IMG/VR virus record: IMGVR_UViG_3300030099_004882
Coordinates: 1 to 40,983 of that record
Source of the DNA: a virus
DNA: 40,983 nt
Strand: one strand, 5' to 3'
The position numbers and the translations under genes are program-made. Shown in pieces: positions 14,436 to 23,189 of the stretch. The notes below the pieces were generated by a model, which was given only the letters and a program-made list of their open reading frames with translations, was not told the DNA's origin and searched no databases. The stretch's first letter is position 1; each line of letters begins with the position of its first letter.

Positions 14436-15092
14436 ATGCCTCGAGCACGCATAGACCACCAGCCCCACCCGCAGCCCGCAGCCAGCCACCACCAGCACCA
14501 CAGTCAACACGCGCACGAGGAGCAGGCGCAGCCAGCCCCCCCGCCAGCCAGCGAGCAGGGCACTGGCCAGCCAGCCGCCAGCGATGGGGGGGGTAGGCTT
14601 GCAGGTCAGCCGCAGGCAAGCCATGCACAGGGTTCCCGCAAGAGAGGGGACTCGGACAGCACACCAACAAAACAGCTCAGGCAGTGGGAGACCAAGCGAA
14701 TCCCGTACCTGGAGGCCCGCAGGCAGGGCTGGTCTGCCGCCGAGGCATGTCGAATGATTGATCTGAACTACGACACCATGCGAAGCTGGCGAATCCGGCA
14801 GGAGGGCTTCCGTGAGGAGGAGGCTGAAGCCGAGGGTCAGGGCGATCAGGCGATGATGGACATGCTTCGGGGCTTGGCTTTGTCTGCCGAGGACGAGCGA
14901 AACAAGATCCGTGCGGCTGAGGTTTGGCTGCGTGCCCGGTTGCCCCGGATCGAGCGGGTCGAGCTCTCGGGTCCCAACGGGGGTCCGATTATGGGTATTG
15001 GTGCAGGTTCGGACGCTGTTAGGGCTGCGGCCCAGGCGTGGGCTGGTAAGTTGGACTTCGACCAGAAAGAACTTCCGAGTGAATCAGACTGA
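14436..15092 (+). CDS. terS: Small terminase subunit with low-complexity N-terminus
   Basis: TerS binds the packaging site on phage DNA and feeds the motor. The ATG at 14436 follows AGAGGAG; the upstream extension through a TTG at 14310 has no good ribosome site. The first 85 residues or so are a Pro/Ala/His/Gln/Ser-rich tract of unusual length. Then comes a helix-turn-helix (YLEARRQGWSAAEACRMIDL, NYDTMRSWRIRQEGF) typical of TerS DNA-binding domains, a helical oligomerisation region (EDERNKIRAAEVWLRARLP) and a short acidic tail. It directly precedes and overlaps TerL by 14 bases, the classic terS-terL order. Identification rests on position and the HTH. Confidence 0.75.
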   Translation: MPRARIDHQPHPQPAASHHQHHSQHAHEEQAQPAPPPASEQGTGQPAASDGGGRLAGQPQASHAQGSRKRGDSDSTPTKQLRQWETKRIPYLEARRQGWSAAEACRMIDLNYDTMRSWRIRQEGFREEEAEAEGQGDQAMMDMLRGLALSAEDERNKIRAAEVWLRARLPRIERVELSGPNGGPIMGIGAGSDAVRAAAQAWAGKLDFDQKELPSESD

Positions 15093-16833
15093 TATCCAGA
15101 ACATCCGGCTGGTCTTGGCTGGCGCAAAAGAGCCCGAAGAGTTCGGGTGGGGGCCTGCTGACGTGGCGGCGTGGGCGGAACTGGCCGCCGGGGACCCCGT
15201 GGCGTTTGTAACGCTGGGTGTTTGGTCTCGGCGGGTCAAGATCGTGGACGAAGTGACTGGCGAGGAGCGGCCTGCCGAGCACAAGCTGGTCCCGTTCATC
15301 CCGTGGCCGGCCCAGATCAAGATGATCCGGATGATGTCCGGGTGCGTCGAGAGCGGTCGGGACATGGCGGTGGCCAAGAGCCGGGAGACCGGGGTGTCGG
15401 TGCTAAGCACGGCCCTGTCAGTCTGGGGCTGGCTGTTCAAAGGCTGGGATGTACTGCTGTGTTCGCGGACTGAAGCCTTGGTGGACCGGACTGGTGACCC
15501 CGATACGCTGTTTGCCAAGGTCGAACACGTCATCAAGTACCTTCCACCGTCCTGGTTGCCGTGTCCTTTGGTGGATCTGCTGCCAGGTGGGAAGCGAAGA
15601 CGCCACTGCATCCTTGAACATCCTGACGGGAACGCGATCACTGGTGAAGCCACGACGTCCCACATCGGTCGGGGTGCTCGGAAGACGGTGGTCCTGTTTG
15701 ACGAGGCCGCGTCCCAGGACAGATTCGAGGAGGGATGGCGTTCTGCGGCAGATACCGCTGCGAGCCGCTGGGCCGTCTCTACGCACCTTGTAGGCTCATA
15801 CTTCACTGGGACCCTCTGGGAGACCGCAAAGGCCACACACGACCCTCAGGACCTGCTATTGACCTATGTCGATGACCCCGACAAGTCGGCGGGGGGTGAG
15901 GCTCGGGTTGATGTCGATGGTTCGATCACTGGGGACCCCGGACGCGGGTACTGGTGGTCACCTTGGCTTGAGCGTCAGATGAAGCGACGGGACGTCCATG
16001 ACCTCCGTGAGAACGTCTTCGCCTTGCCGTCTAGCCGTGGTCGAAGCTTCTTCCCCGTGGTGGACCTCGAACGACAGCGTCAGTACACCCGCAAACCTCG
16101 CCGATGCGAGGCTGTTCGTGGAGACCTTGTGGATAACCCAACCGGACGTTGGAGGATCTTCCAGGAGCCAGACGAGCATTCAGTGCTGTGTGCGTTCATG
16201 GACCCGGCGTACGGAACCGGGGCGGCGAACGCCTGCTGCGTGATGATGGATGTCAACCAGCGTGAGGTCGTGGCGACGTTTGTGGACCCCGCGATCCCAC
16301 CATATGACCTGGCCCGTGAGGTGGTCGGGGCTGCTCGAAGCTGGGCCCGAGGCCGGGCGGACATGATGATCGGATGGGAAGTCAACGGACCTGGTGCATC
16401 CATGCAGCACGACTTTGAGCGGCTGCGTTGGTACAACGTGTTCCACCATCGGCGACTGGGACAACGTGTCGAAAGCCGTTCAAAACGTGTCGGATGGACT
16501 TCTACGCGGGTTACGAAGCGAGTTTTGTTTGGTGACCTAGCCCGTGCAATTGCTGACGACACAGTGATCTGCCCGGACGCTGAGATCCTGGATGAGATGG
16601 AATCGACCGTGATCTACAAGGACGGGGGCATCGGCCCAGCCAGGCTGGAGATCGACGTCAGCTCAGGGGCCCGTGATGCTCACGGTGACCGGGTCATTGC
16701 ATTTGGCGGATGCGTCATGCTTTTGGGTGAGGTGAACCCAGACAGCGAAAGACCCGTACACGATTACGGCAAGCCTGACTTCTCGTGGCGTACGATGTTG
16801 AATATGGATAACGATATCGTCATGGATGAGTAA
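15079..16833 (+). CDS. terL: Terminase large subunit
   Basis: 584 residues from a GTG at 15079 that overlaps the terS stop; no ATG is suitably placed. It is the ATPase-nuclease that pumps and cuts DNA at the portal. The ATPase domain has a Walker A-like AKSRETGVS at about residue 98 and Walker B VVLFDEAA at about residue 205, with the coupling segment VGSYFTGTLW downstream. The RNase H-like nuclease domain has FMDPAYGTG (first catalytic Asp), GWEVNGPG (second acidic residue) and AHGDRVIAFGG (third Asp region). Length is normal. The virion operon starts here. Confidence 0.92.
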   Translation: MNQTDIQNIRLVLAGAKEPEEFGWGPADVAAWAELAAGDPVAFVTLGVWSRRVKIVDEVTGEERPAEHKLVPFIPWPAQIKMIRMMSGCVESGRDMAVAKSRETGVSVLSTALSVWGWLFKGWDVLLCSRTEALVDRTGDPDTLFAKVEHVIKYLPPSWLPCPLVDLLPGGKRRRHCILEHPDGNAITGEATTSHIGRGARKTVVLFDEAASQDRFEEGWRSAADTAASRWAVSTHLVGSYFTGTLWETAKATHDPQDLLLTYVDDPDKSAGGEARVDVDGSITGDPGRGYWWSPWLERQMKRRDVHDLRENVFALPSSRGRSFFPVVDLERQRQYTRKPRRCEAVRGDLVDNPTGRWRIFQEPDEHSVLCAFMDPAYGTGAANACCVMMDVNQREVVATFVDPAIPPYDLAREVVGAARSWARGRADMMIGWEVNGPGASMQHDFERLRWYNVFHHRRLGQRVESRSKRVGWTSTRVTKRVLFGDLARAIADDTVICPDAEILDEMESTVIYKDGGIGPARLEIDVSSGARDAHGDRVIAFGGCVMLLGEVNPDSERPVHDYGKPDFSWRTMLNMDNDIVMDE

Positions 16834-17212
16834 CGCATGCGTAACGCAAAAGGCGAACCTAGAGGAGAGGAGAACAGAGGAGAGGAGAAGAGATTATGGT
16901 GATGTCGTGCTAATTCGGATTCTGAACATCTACTTGCCCTTGAGCTCTATCGCTGCTGTTGAAGTGACGGCTCAGGGTTGTGCTGTTCATTTGCATCCTG
17001 ATTGTGCAGAAATGCTGGGGAGGAAACTGATAGTTGTTCCGCATGATGACACGACCGATCTGCTGACCCACCTGGAGATAGCCAGTGAGCCACCTCTTCT
17101 GTTGAGCCGCTCGGACATTGAAGACGACATGGCCCCTATCGAGCCAGTCCCATACGACCCGCCAAAGAAGGCGACCCCGAGAAAGCCAAGAGGTAAACGT
17201 GCTTCGGATTGA
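16826..17212 (+). CDS. Hypothetical 128-aa protein between terminase and portal
   Basis: The frame starts with an ATG at 16826 overlapping the terminase stop by 8 bases. Residues 13-22 are EERRTEERRR, encoded by a 30-base polypurine tandem repeat. The rest has a beta-rich body (LIRILNIYLPLSSIAAVEV) and a Lys/Pro-rich tail (PPKKATPRKPRGKRASD). The best ribosome site and ATG (16896) is out of frame and leads only to a five-codon minicistron, so the true start is uncertain; a GTG at 16907 is in frame. No family recognised. The basic tail suggests nucleic-acid or capsid contact. Confidence 0.55.
   Translation: MSNACVTQKANLEERRTEERRRDYGDVVLIRILNIYLPLSSIAAVEVTAQGCAVHLHPDCAEMLGRKLIVVPHDDTTDLLTHLEIASEPPLLLSRSDIEDDMAPIEPVPYDPPKKATPRKPRGKRASD
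16861..16890 (+). repeat. 15-base polypurine tandem repeat
   Basis: Two adjacent copies of AGAGGAGAGGAGAA plus one base (C in the first, G in the second) create four overlapping GAGGAG-type anti-16S matches in 30 bases. The last lies 8 bases from an ATG at 16896. It may act as a ribosome loading site upstream of the portal region. Confidence 0.6.
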
Positions 17213-18965
17213 CAGCGACAACCTGCGTGACGAGATTAAGGCAGCCCGCGAATGGCGGGAGAAGCACCTTCGTCATTGGAGAGGAATGAAAGAGCGGTTT
17301 GCTGGATTGGGCTATCGGTCTGATACCAGTTACGACTACGACCACGATATTGAGAACATCATCGGCCAGTATGTCTCCCTGGTGCTCCCACGGGTGGCTT
17401 ACGACGTGCCACGAGTGCACGTTACCGCTGACGATCCTGAGAACAACAAACGAGCACAAGCACTTGAACTGGCGATGAACCAGTGGTGCAAACGCTCGGC
17501 CACCCGCCCCACGTTGCAGCAACTCGCTACAGACATGTGCATGACATGGGGTGTTGGTCTAGTTACGCCTGAGCCCGTGAAACACCTGCGTCGTATCGAC
17601 ATGGGTGGAGCCGGCCTCATGCCAAGGATCTATCGGATTGCACCCGAGAAGTTCTTTATCGACCCAGCTGCGGAGACGGCGAGAGAGGCCCGATACTTTG
17701 GCCACGAGTACAACATGGATTTGGATGACCTGCTGGTGCAGGCTGAATCCGACTCAGCTTTTGACCTTGATGTGGTCCGAGATATCAAGGCGGGGTACGA
17801 CAAGCGGAACGAGGACTATGCCCGTGCCGCCATCAGTGTCCCTGATCGAAACGAAGTCACCATCATCGAGATGTGGATTCCTGAGCTTGAAGTTCAAGGA
17901 GCCAAAGACGGTGAACACCACGGTGGTCTAGTTCGGTTGATCGAGGACGCAGAGTACAGCTGCATCATGGCTGGTGAGCCCAAGCCGTACTACGGCCCAG
18001 CTTGTGGCCCATACACCGTGTTTGGTGCGTACTCTGTGCCGTCTGACGTGTATCCGCTTGGACCGATGACGATGGCCTTGCCGCTCATCGAAGAGACCAA
18101 CGACCACGCCAAGACCATGTCGTACTCGGCTGCTGCTTACCGCCGCCTGGTCATGGTGGACTCACGGGGCTCCAAGATGGCCCAAGATGTTGCATCTACC
18201 CCAGACATGTTCGTCGTGCCGGCAGAGAACATGGACCGTGATCGCGTGATCCCCCTGGAGATCGGTGGCGTCACAGAGCAGCAGATGGCTTACCAGAACA
18301 TCATGGCTGCCCGTATCGACCGACTGACTGGTATGTCTGAGGTGATCCGTGGTTCAGTGACTGGTGATGCAACTGCAACCGAAGTCTCGACTGCGTCAGC
18401 CTCCTCAAGCCTGCGTCTGGGCTACATCCAACGCCAGTTCGCCGATGCTGTCAACAGCCTCATGTACAAAGCGGCCTGGTACATCATCAACGATGACACC
18501 GAAGTGCCGTTGGGTCCAAAGGCTGCCGCATACAAACTGCCGCCACGGGCCAAGGGTCGTGACATGGGTATTGACCTCACCGAGATGACACTTGATGTGC
18601 AGGCATACTCCATGGAACGCACCAGCGAAGCTTTGCAACAGCGTCGTGCCGTCGAACTGATGCAGATTGTTGGCAATGTCGGCCAGCAAGTTGCCGCCAT
18701 GCCGTTCATCAACTGGGAACGACTCATGGCAATCGTCGGTGATGCCCTGAATGTCCCAGATATGGGCGACATCTTGAACGCCAAAGAGCTCAAACAGGCT
18801 ATGAAGCAGGCACAAGAGGCCCAACAAGCCCAAGTTCAAGAGCAAGAGGCCCAGGCAGCGTCCCAACAAGCCGCAGCCCGTAGCCGAATGCAGACTGGGC
18901 CAGCAGATGCAGCGCAAGAACTGCGCAATCAAGAGCGAGGGGCACGCGGAAGAGGTGGATTCTGA
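17199..18965 (+). CDS. Portal protein
   Basis: 588 residues from GTG 17199, preceded by AAGAGGT and overlapping the upstream gene by 14 bases. The portal is the dodecameric ring through which DNA enters and leaves. Supporting features are the helical N-terminus (EWREKHLRHWRGMKERFAG), an acidic-aromatic body with YYGPACGPYTVFGAY, and the portal-type GSVTGDATATEVSTASASSS followed by a long helix (LGYIQRQFADAVNSLMYKAA). The C-terminus is a Gln/Ala-rich coiled coil (about residues 525-570) like portal barrels. Position straight after the terminase agrees. Family placement within podovirus portals is inferred. Confidence 0.88.
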   Translation: MLRIDSDNLRDEIKAAREWREKHLRHWRGMKERFAGLGYRSDTSYDYDHDIENIIGQYVSLVLPRVAYDVPRVHVTADDPENNKRAQALELAMNQWCKRSATRPTLQQLATDMCMTWGVGLVTPEPVKHLRRIDMGGAGLMPRIYRIAPEKFFIDPAAETAREARYFGHEYNMDLDDLLVQAESDSAFDLDVVRDIKAGYDKRNEDYARAAISVPDRNEVTIIEMWIPELEVQGAKDGEHHGGLVRLIEDAEYSCIMAGEPKPYYGPACGPYTVFGAYSVPSDVYPLGPMTMALPLIEETNDHAKTMSYSAAAYRRLVMVDSRGSKMAQDVASTPDMFVVPAENMDRDRVIPLEIGGVTEQQMAYQNIMAARIDRLTGMSEVIRGSVTGDATATEVSTASASSSLRLGYIQRQFADAVNSLMYKAAWYIINDDTEVPLGPKAAAYKLPPRAKGRDMGIDLTEMTLDVQAYSMERTSEALQQRRAVELMQIVGNVGQQVAAMPFINWERLMAIVGDALNVPDMGDILNAKELKQAMKQAQEAQQAQVQEQEAQAASQQAAARSRMQTGPADAAQELRNQERGARGRGGF

Positions 18966-19267
18966 TGCCGATGTACGAATTCAGCCGAGAATCGGACGGC
19001 AAAATCGTCGAGTTGCACTACAACATGGCTGATGCACCACCGATTGGCTCAGTCATCGAACAAGACGGCGAACGTCTGACCAGAATTGTAAGCAATTCAC
19101 AAATCTCTGCGGCTGTAGAAGTTGTGACCCACCAGTATCCCTATGTGAGTAGGTCAATGCCACGGAATGTACCTGGCTGTGAGACCAACAAGCATGGACA
19201 ACCAATCATTTCATCCCAACGGCATGAACGAGAAGTCATGAACCGTCTTGGATTGGAGCGAGACTAA
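18965..19267 (+). CDS. FmdB-like small protein without zinc ligands
   Basis: The ATG at 18965 overlaps the portal stop (TGATG). The 100-residue product starts PMYEFSRESDGKIVELHYNM, like the PxYEF opening of FmdB-type zinc-ribbon proteins common next to phage portal and scaffold genes. The paired cysteines of the ribbon are absent; only one Cys is present (VPGCETN). It may be a degenerate ribbon used as a structural or assembly factor. The ending NRLGLERD is consistent with the phage homologues I recall. Function unproven. Confidence 0.55.
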   Translation: MPMYEFSRESDGKIVELHYNMADAPPIGSVIEQDGERLTRIVSNSQISAAVEVVTHQYPYVSRSMPRNVPGCETNKHGQPIISSQRHEREVMNRLGLERD

Positions 19268-20145
19268 TGGCAGAAGACACACAACCAGAGTTCACGCCAG
19301 AAGAAGAAGAAATTCTTGGCCGTATTATTGACCAAAAAGAGGCCAATGCCGCCAAGGCAGCAGAATTTGCTGAAAAATCTGGGGAACAAACCTCAGACGA
19401 CGGCGTACAGACTGAACAACCCAAGGATCTCACGCTGACACCCGAACGAGTACGCGCACTCAAGCGGGCGAAAGTACCTGAGGCAGTGCTCGACAAGTTT
19501 GCGGACTCACCTGAGTCGCTTTCTGAATGGGCCGACACCCTCATGGAGATGCAAGGGAACGTGGATGGCTACTCTGAGAAGATGCGCCATCTTGAAGAGC
19601 AAGTCGCAGCTCAGGATAACCAATCCAAAAGCGACACAACGCGGACTGCGGAACCAAGCAGCGCACCTGACGACCCCGAACCAACGGAAGTCGCCGAGAC
19701 TGAAGACAAAAGTCCTGAGTTGGAAGCAGCAAACCAGTTGCAGTCAGCCCCAGACCGGAGTCAGAAGTTACTTGTGGAGACCCTGATTGGCGAGATTGCC
19801 AAGCTGCGGATTGATGAAGCTCTGAAGTCCTATGACGATGTCACAGACCGCGAAAGAGCCCATATCGCAGAACGCATGACCGCTTTGTATGACGGGAATC
19901 CAGGTGAATTCAACGGCATTGAAAGCTTAGCCAAGCGTGCCGTCACAGAGGTTATGGGAGTTCCGAAGTCGCAGGCTGCGGACAGGTCAACATCAGTGGA
20001 TCCGGCAAGAGTATCTACCCCGCCGAAAGGCACATCAGTAAAATCTGAACGGCCACTGACACCTGACGAAGCAGACGAAATCGCACTCGACATCATCCTC
20101 AATGGCGGTTCTAAAGAAGACGCAAGGCGAGCCACAATGCGATAA
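19267..20145 (+). CDS. Scaffolding protein
   Basis: 292 residues, start at ATG 19267 in TAATG overlap. The sequence is strongly acidic and mostly helical, with a Glu-rich N-terminus (EFTPEEEEILGRIIDQKEAN), a central disordered Ser/Asp/Glu/Pro stretch (about 120-165) and a C-terminal helical end (DEADEIALDIILNGGSKEDA). This composition and the position immediately before the major capsid gene are the hallmarks of phage scaffolds, which guide capsid assembly and then leave. No protease domain is visible, so scaffold removal may not need proteolysis. Confidence 0.8.
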   Translation: MAEDTQPEFTPEEEEILGRIIDQKEANAAKAAEFAEKSGEQTSDDGVQTEQPKDLTLTPERVRALKRAKVPEAVLDKFADSPESLSEWADTLMEMQGNVDGYSEKMRHLEEQVAAQDNQSKSDTTRTAEPSSAPDDPEPTEVAETEDKSPELEAANQLQSAPDRSQKLLVETLIGEIAKLRIDEALKSYDDVTDRERAHIAERMTALYDGNPGEFNGIESLAKRAVTEVMGVPKSQAADRSTSVDPARVSTPPKGTSVKSERPLTPDEADEIALDIILNGGSKEDARRATMR

Positions 20146-20149
20146 ACCC

Positions 20150-20163
20150 GCCCCGCAAGGGGC
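20150..20163 (+). other. GCAA-loop hairpin upstream of the capsid gene
   Basis: GCCCC-GCAA-GGGGC is a five-pair GC stem with a GNRA tetraloop, in the 42-base gap between scaffold and major capsid, just ahead of the CAAGGAG ribosome site. It has no T run, so it is more likely a stabilising 5' structure or RNA-processing end than a terminator. Confidence 0.5.
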
Positions 20164-20187
20164 TAGTCCCTTTCAAGGAGTTTTATC

Positions 20188-21561
20188 GTGGCAGGAACCC
20201 ACATTAAGAACTTCCTCGATTTCATGGAGGCGACTGGCCCGGTATATCTCACCGGACCTGACGTTCTCATCAACGAAGCAGTTAAGCGTAACTACCTCTT
20301 CGGTGATTTGATTCGAGAGAAGAACCAGGCCATCCAAGGTGGCAACGAGATTCGTGACGTCCTCATGTTCGATGACGCACGGTCATTCCAGTTCTATCAA
20401 CCAAACGAGACCTTCACCTACAGCAATCCGCAGGTGATGGACACCATCACAGCCAACTGGCGATTCTCGATGGACCACATGACCTTCACCGACGCAGAAG
20501 TAGAACTGCAAGGTGGAGCCGGTCTGTCCGCAGATGCAACCAAGGCTATGTACAAGAACCTGAAGCGTTCCAAGGAACAGCGAATGGTGACCTCCATGGT
20601 CAACGGCTTTGAAGAAGCTTTGTTCAAGCCAACGCAAGGCAACTTCTCTGAAATGGAAACCGAGAGTGGCAAGCATCCATACTCGATTCCTTCCTTGATC
20701 ACTGAAGTTTGCGTTCAAACTGAGCTTGATGGCGGCGGTGCTAACGGTGTTCGTGGTGGTCGTCCAGTCGGTTGCTCCGGCAACTTGCTCGGTATTGACC
20801 CAGATTCCGAAGATCGTTGGACCAACGAAGTTGTGTTCTACGACACGACCGCAACCCAAGCCATCAGTGACGCTGGTGTACTTGGCGGTGGAGGCAGTGC
20901 ATCCTTTGACGGTTCTAAGGCAGTCATCGACTACGCCTCTGTCACCGGAACGATGCCGTACAACAACTTCGCTGCCATCAACGTGTTCAGCTACTTGGGC
21001 GCGTTTGACGAGATGTACTTGCGGCTTCAGTTCCGTCCGCCCCCGACCTTCGAGGCGTACTTCGAGAACATCGTGTTCAACCGTCAGAAGATTCTCTGCT
21101 CCCGTGAAGGTTTGAACCTTTACAAGCAGGCTCTTCGTGCTAGCAACGACCGTTCGTTTGCTCCGCAAGACATGGCTTACAACCAGCCCACCTACTCTGG
21201 TGTGCCGTTGACCTACGTTGCTGAGTTGGACACCGCAGCTATTTACCCAGCTGCAACTGTGGGAACCGCTGCCCAGTATCAAGCAACCGAACTTGCTGCT
21301 TTGACTTTGGATAGCTCCGCTGGTGCTACCGAGCTCGGTGCAAATGTCATCCAGCCTGGTCCTCGTTACCACTTCATCAATGGTGATTACCTCACTCCTG
21401 TGATCCACTCCAACCGATACATGGAGAAGCACGAAGTGATGCGTCACCCAAATCAACCGTTTACCTACGTCCAAATCACGGACTGCTGGTACAACATTCT
21501 TGCAAACTCACGTCAGCGTCACGGCATCCTTGCCCCGACTGTCACCGACGTGACCGGATAA
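20188..21561 (+). CDS. Major capsid protein
   Basis: 457 residues from GTG 20188, with AAGGAG at good spacing. The protein follows the scaffold gene and precedes a decoration-type gene, the standard head order. It has the layout of HK97-fold capsid proteins: a long N-terminal helix (IKNFLDFMEATGPVYLTG), an E-loop-like basic/acidic section (IREKNQAIQGGNEIRDVLMF), a central helix (SKEQRMVTSMVNGFEEALF) and a beta-rich C-terminal half. It lacks an obvious cleavable pro-region. Exact capsid subfamily not recognised; the assignment is by position, size and composition. Confidence 0.85.
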   Translation: MAGTHIKNFLDFMEATGPVYLTGPDVLINEAVKRNYLFGDLIREKNQAIQGGNEIRDVLMFDDARSFQFYQPNETFTYSNPQVMDTITANWRFSMDHMTFTDAEVELQGGAGLSADATKAMYKNLKRSKEQRMVTSMVNGFEEALFKPTQGNFSEMETESGKHPYSIPSLITEVCVQTELDGGGANGVRGGRPVGCSGNLLGIDPDSEDRWTNEVVFYDTTATQAISDAGVLGGGGSASFDGSKAVIDYASVTGTMPYNNFAAINVFSYLGAFDEMYLRLQFRPPPTFEAYFENIVFNRQKILCSREGLNLYKQALRASNDRSFAPQDMAYNQPTYSGVPLTYVAELDTAAIYPAATVGTAAQYQATELAALTLDSSAGATELGANVIQPGPRYHFINGDYLTPVIHSNRYMEKHEVMRHPNQPFTYVQITDCWYNILANSRQRHGILAPTVTDVTG

Positions 21562-21582
21562 ACCTAAAGAGGATCTGTTCCC

Positions 21583-22044
21583 ATGGTAAAAATTGCAACA
21601 CAAGCTGGCGACGGCGCTGTAGCCTTCGCCCAAGAATCCGTAGTCATCACCTGTTCCGAAGCTGTGGCTAAGGGCGACGTGATGGTTCTCACGCTTGCCG
21701 CTGGCAAGTTCTCCGCTGCCCGTCAGCACAATCAAGCTGACAGCACTCCAAATCTCCTTTTGGGCATTGCTTCTGATGCAGTGTCTAGTGGAGCCAAAGG
21801 TCGCATCGTTCTACGCGGTGTGGTTGATGCCAAATGCGAAGACACCGCTAATGCTGGCATTGCCCTTGTTGGATCTGCAACCACTGATGGTCGCCTTGAA
21901 GCTCAAGGGACTAACCCAGCGGATAATGGCGGAGCGTTTGAAAAAGTCGTGGGCGTTGCCCTCGAAGACACAGCCACGTCTGGTGATTTGACATCGGTCC
22001 TGTTTGACGGGATCAATGGCTTCTCATCGCCAGGTAATGTCTGA
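21583..22044 (+). CDS. Capsid decoration / DUF2190-like protein
   Basis: 153 residues, AGAGGA upstream. The product is Ala/Gly/Val-rich beta sequence (CSEAVAKGDVMVLTLAAGKF, LLLGIASDAVSSGAKGRIVL, GVVDAKCEDTANAGIALVGS), the pattern of DUF2190-type capsid cement proteins that sit on the capsid surface. Position directly after the major capsid gene agrees. A short head-fibre protein would be an alternative. Confidence 0.7.
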   Translation: MVKIATQAGDGAVAFAQESVVITCSEAVAKGDVMVLTLAAGKFSAARQHNQADSTPNLLLGIASDAVSSGAKGRIVLRGVVDAKCEDTANAGIALVGSATTDGRLEAQGTNPADNGGAFEKVVGVALEDTATSGDLTSVLFDGINGFSSPGNV

Positions 22045-22063
22045 TTGATCTAACGATCACACG

Positions 22064-22091
22064 GGAGATGGGGGCTACCGCCCCCTTCTCC
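22064..22091 (+). terminator. Strong GC hairpin after the head genes, terminator-like
   Basis: GGAGA-T-GGGGGC-TACC-GCCCCC-T-TCTCC forms 11 pairs with one T-T mismatch, followed by TCTTCCT. The U content after the stem is modest, so termination would be partial. It lies eight bases before the next start codon and no clear ribosome site remains for that gene. It could therefore both reduce transcription beyond the capsid genes and limit initiation of 22099-22899. Confidence 0.5.
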
Positions 22092-22098
22092 TCTTCCT

Positions 22099-22899
22099 AT
22101 GCCGATTACCGTACAACGAGCAAAGGCTGCCGTACTTCTTGCTTGCGGTGGCAACCCTTCGACTGCCACGGGTATGACCGTGGATGAGCGTGTCGCAGAG
22201 ATCATTAACTCTGCCGGCCAGCAGTTGTTTCATCACGCTTGGACATGGAAAGAACGCACCTCTCAGGTCAAGCTTGGGTTCACAGCCGGCAGCGATGTTG
22301 TGACTTTGCCGACAGACAACGTTCTCAACGAAGTTCTGTCTGGTCAAATCATCTCGGTAGTGCCTGACGGCAACACATTTCGGACCGTTCAGTTCACGAC
22401 CCCTGAGAAGTTTGCGTCCCTCGAGGCCAACAATCTGCAACTGACAGACGGCCAGTTCTTCATTTTGGTCACAAAGCCTGACACTGATTTCGGCACAGCC
22501 ATCAGCGATTTGCGTCTTGAGATTTATCCCAAGCCAGCAAACACAGAGACATCAGCTTTGATAATCCGATATCGAAGGAACTTTCCAAACGTGCGTTCCA
22601 CGGACGTGACTGGCTCGGACACAAGTGCCAATGCGTCCCTACTGTTTGAGCTGCCGGTAGACGACATTGCCATCCCGCTATTCCTGGAGTACCTCCGGGC
22701 CTTTGGGGAAGGTGGCGAGTACGGCGACGCCAGCCAGCGTGTGGCCGCCGTCGAGGCTGGACCAATTTACGACCAAGCGTTGAGGCGTGACGGGACAACT
22801 AATCCGAACTACGGGCCCATCCCCCTGGCAGTTCGCAAAGGTTCCTCATACTCAGGATTGAATTTCTTCCCTAACGGCAACATACCGGACCCCTCTTGA
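22099..22899 (+). CDS. Head-tail adaptor / completion protein
   Basis: 266 residues starting at ATG 22099. The N-terminal helical part (VDERVAEIINSAGQQLFHHA, WTWKERTSQV) and beta-rich middle followed by LLFELPVDDIAIPLFLEYLR resemble podovirus adaptor proteins of the T7 gp11 or P22 gp4 type that dock below the portal. The location between head and tail genes agrees. No Shine-Dalgarno is visible because the upstream space is occupied by the hairpin at 22064-22091. Identification is moderate, on layout and position. Confidence 0.65.
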   Translation: MPITVQRAKAAVLLACGGNPSTATGMTVDERVAEIINSAGQQLFHHAWTWKERTSQVKLGFTAGSDVVTLPTDNVLNEVLSGQIISVVPDGNTFRTVQFTTPEKFASLEANNLQLTDGQFFILVTKPDTDFGTAISDLRLEIYPKPANTETSALIIRYRRNFPNVRSTDVTGSDTSANASLLFELPVDDIAIPLFLEYLRAFGEGGEYGDASQRVAAVEAGPIYDQALRRDGTTNPNYGPIPLAVRKGSSYSGLNFFPNGNIPDPS

Positions 22900-23189
22900 T
22901 GGCTACCAAAAGAAAAGGCATGAAGGGTATGAGCGTCCGGAGTGGGCACAAGCGGCCTACGTCGAAGGGTGCAGGCATGACCAAAAAGGGTGTAGCTGCG
23001 TACCGCCGACGCAACCCTGGGTCAAAGCTCAAGACCGCAGTCACAGAAAAAAAGCCAACAGGATCGAGAGCAAAGAGACGCAAGTCTTACTGCTCACGTT
23101 CTGCCGGCCAGATGAAGATGCATGGCATCAACTGCTCCAAGACACCAAAGAAACGCATATGTGCAGCACGGCGGAGATGGAGATGTTGA
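22899..23189 (+). CDS. Basic 96-aa protein (DUF6321-like)
   Basis: Start at ATG 22899 in TGATG overlap. The product is extremely rich in Lys, Arg and Gly, with KGAGMTKKGVAAYRRRNPGS, LKTAVTEKKPTGSRAKRRKS and a Cys-containing end (CSRSAGQMKMHG, CAARRRWRC). This order is familiar from small basic proteins of cyanophages and marine metagenomic viruses (DUF6321-like, from memory). The high charge suggests nucleic-acid binding, perhaps packaging with virion DNA; four cysteines may bind metal. Function is not established. Confidence 0.75.
   Translation: MATKRKGMKGMSVRSGHKRPTSKGAGMTKKGVAAYRRRNPGSKLKTAVTEKKPTGSRAKRRKSYCSRSAGQMKMHGINCSKTPKKRICAARRRWRC

Noticed and set aside
15084-15836. 250-codon minus-strand ORF opposite the large terminase
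   Set aside because: Antisense of a confidently identified ATPase domain and without own start signal.
20383-21474. 363-codon minus-strand ORF opposite the major capsid gene
   Set aside because: Exact shadow of the capsid frame, no start signal, no recognisable motif.
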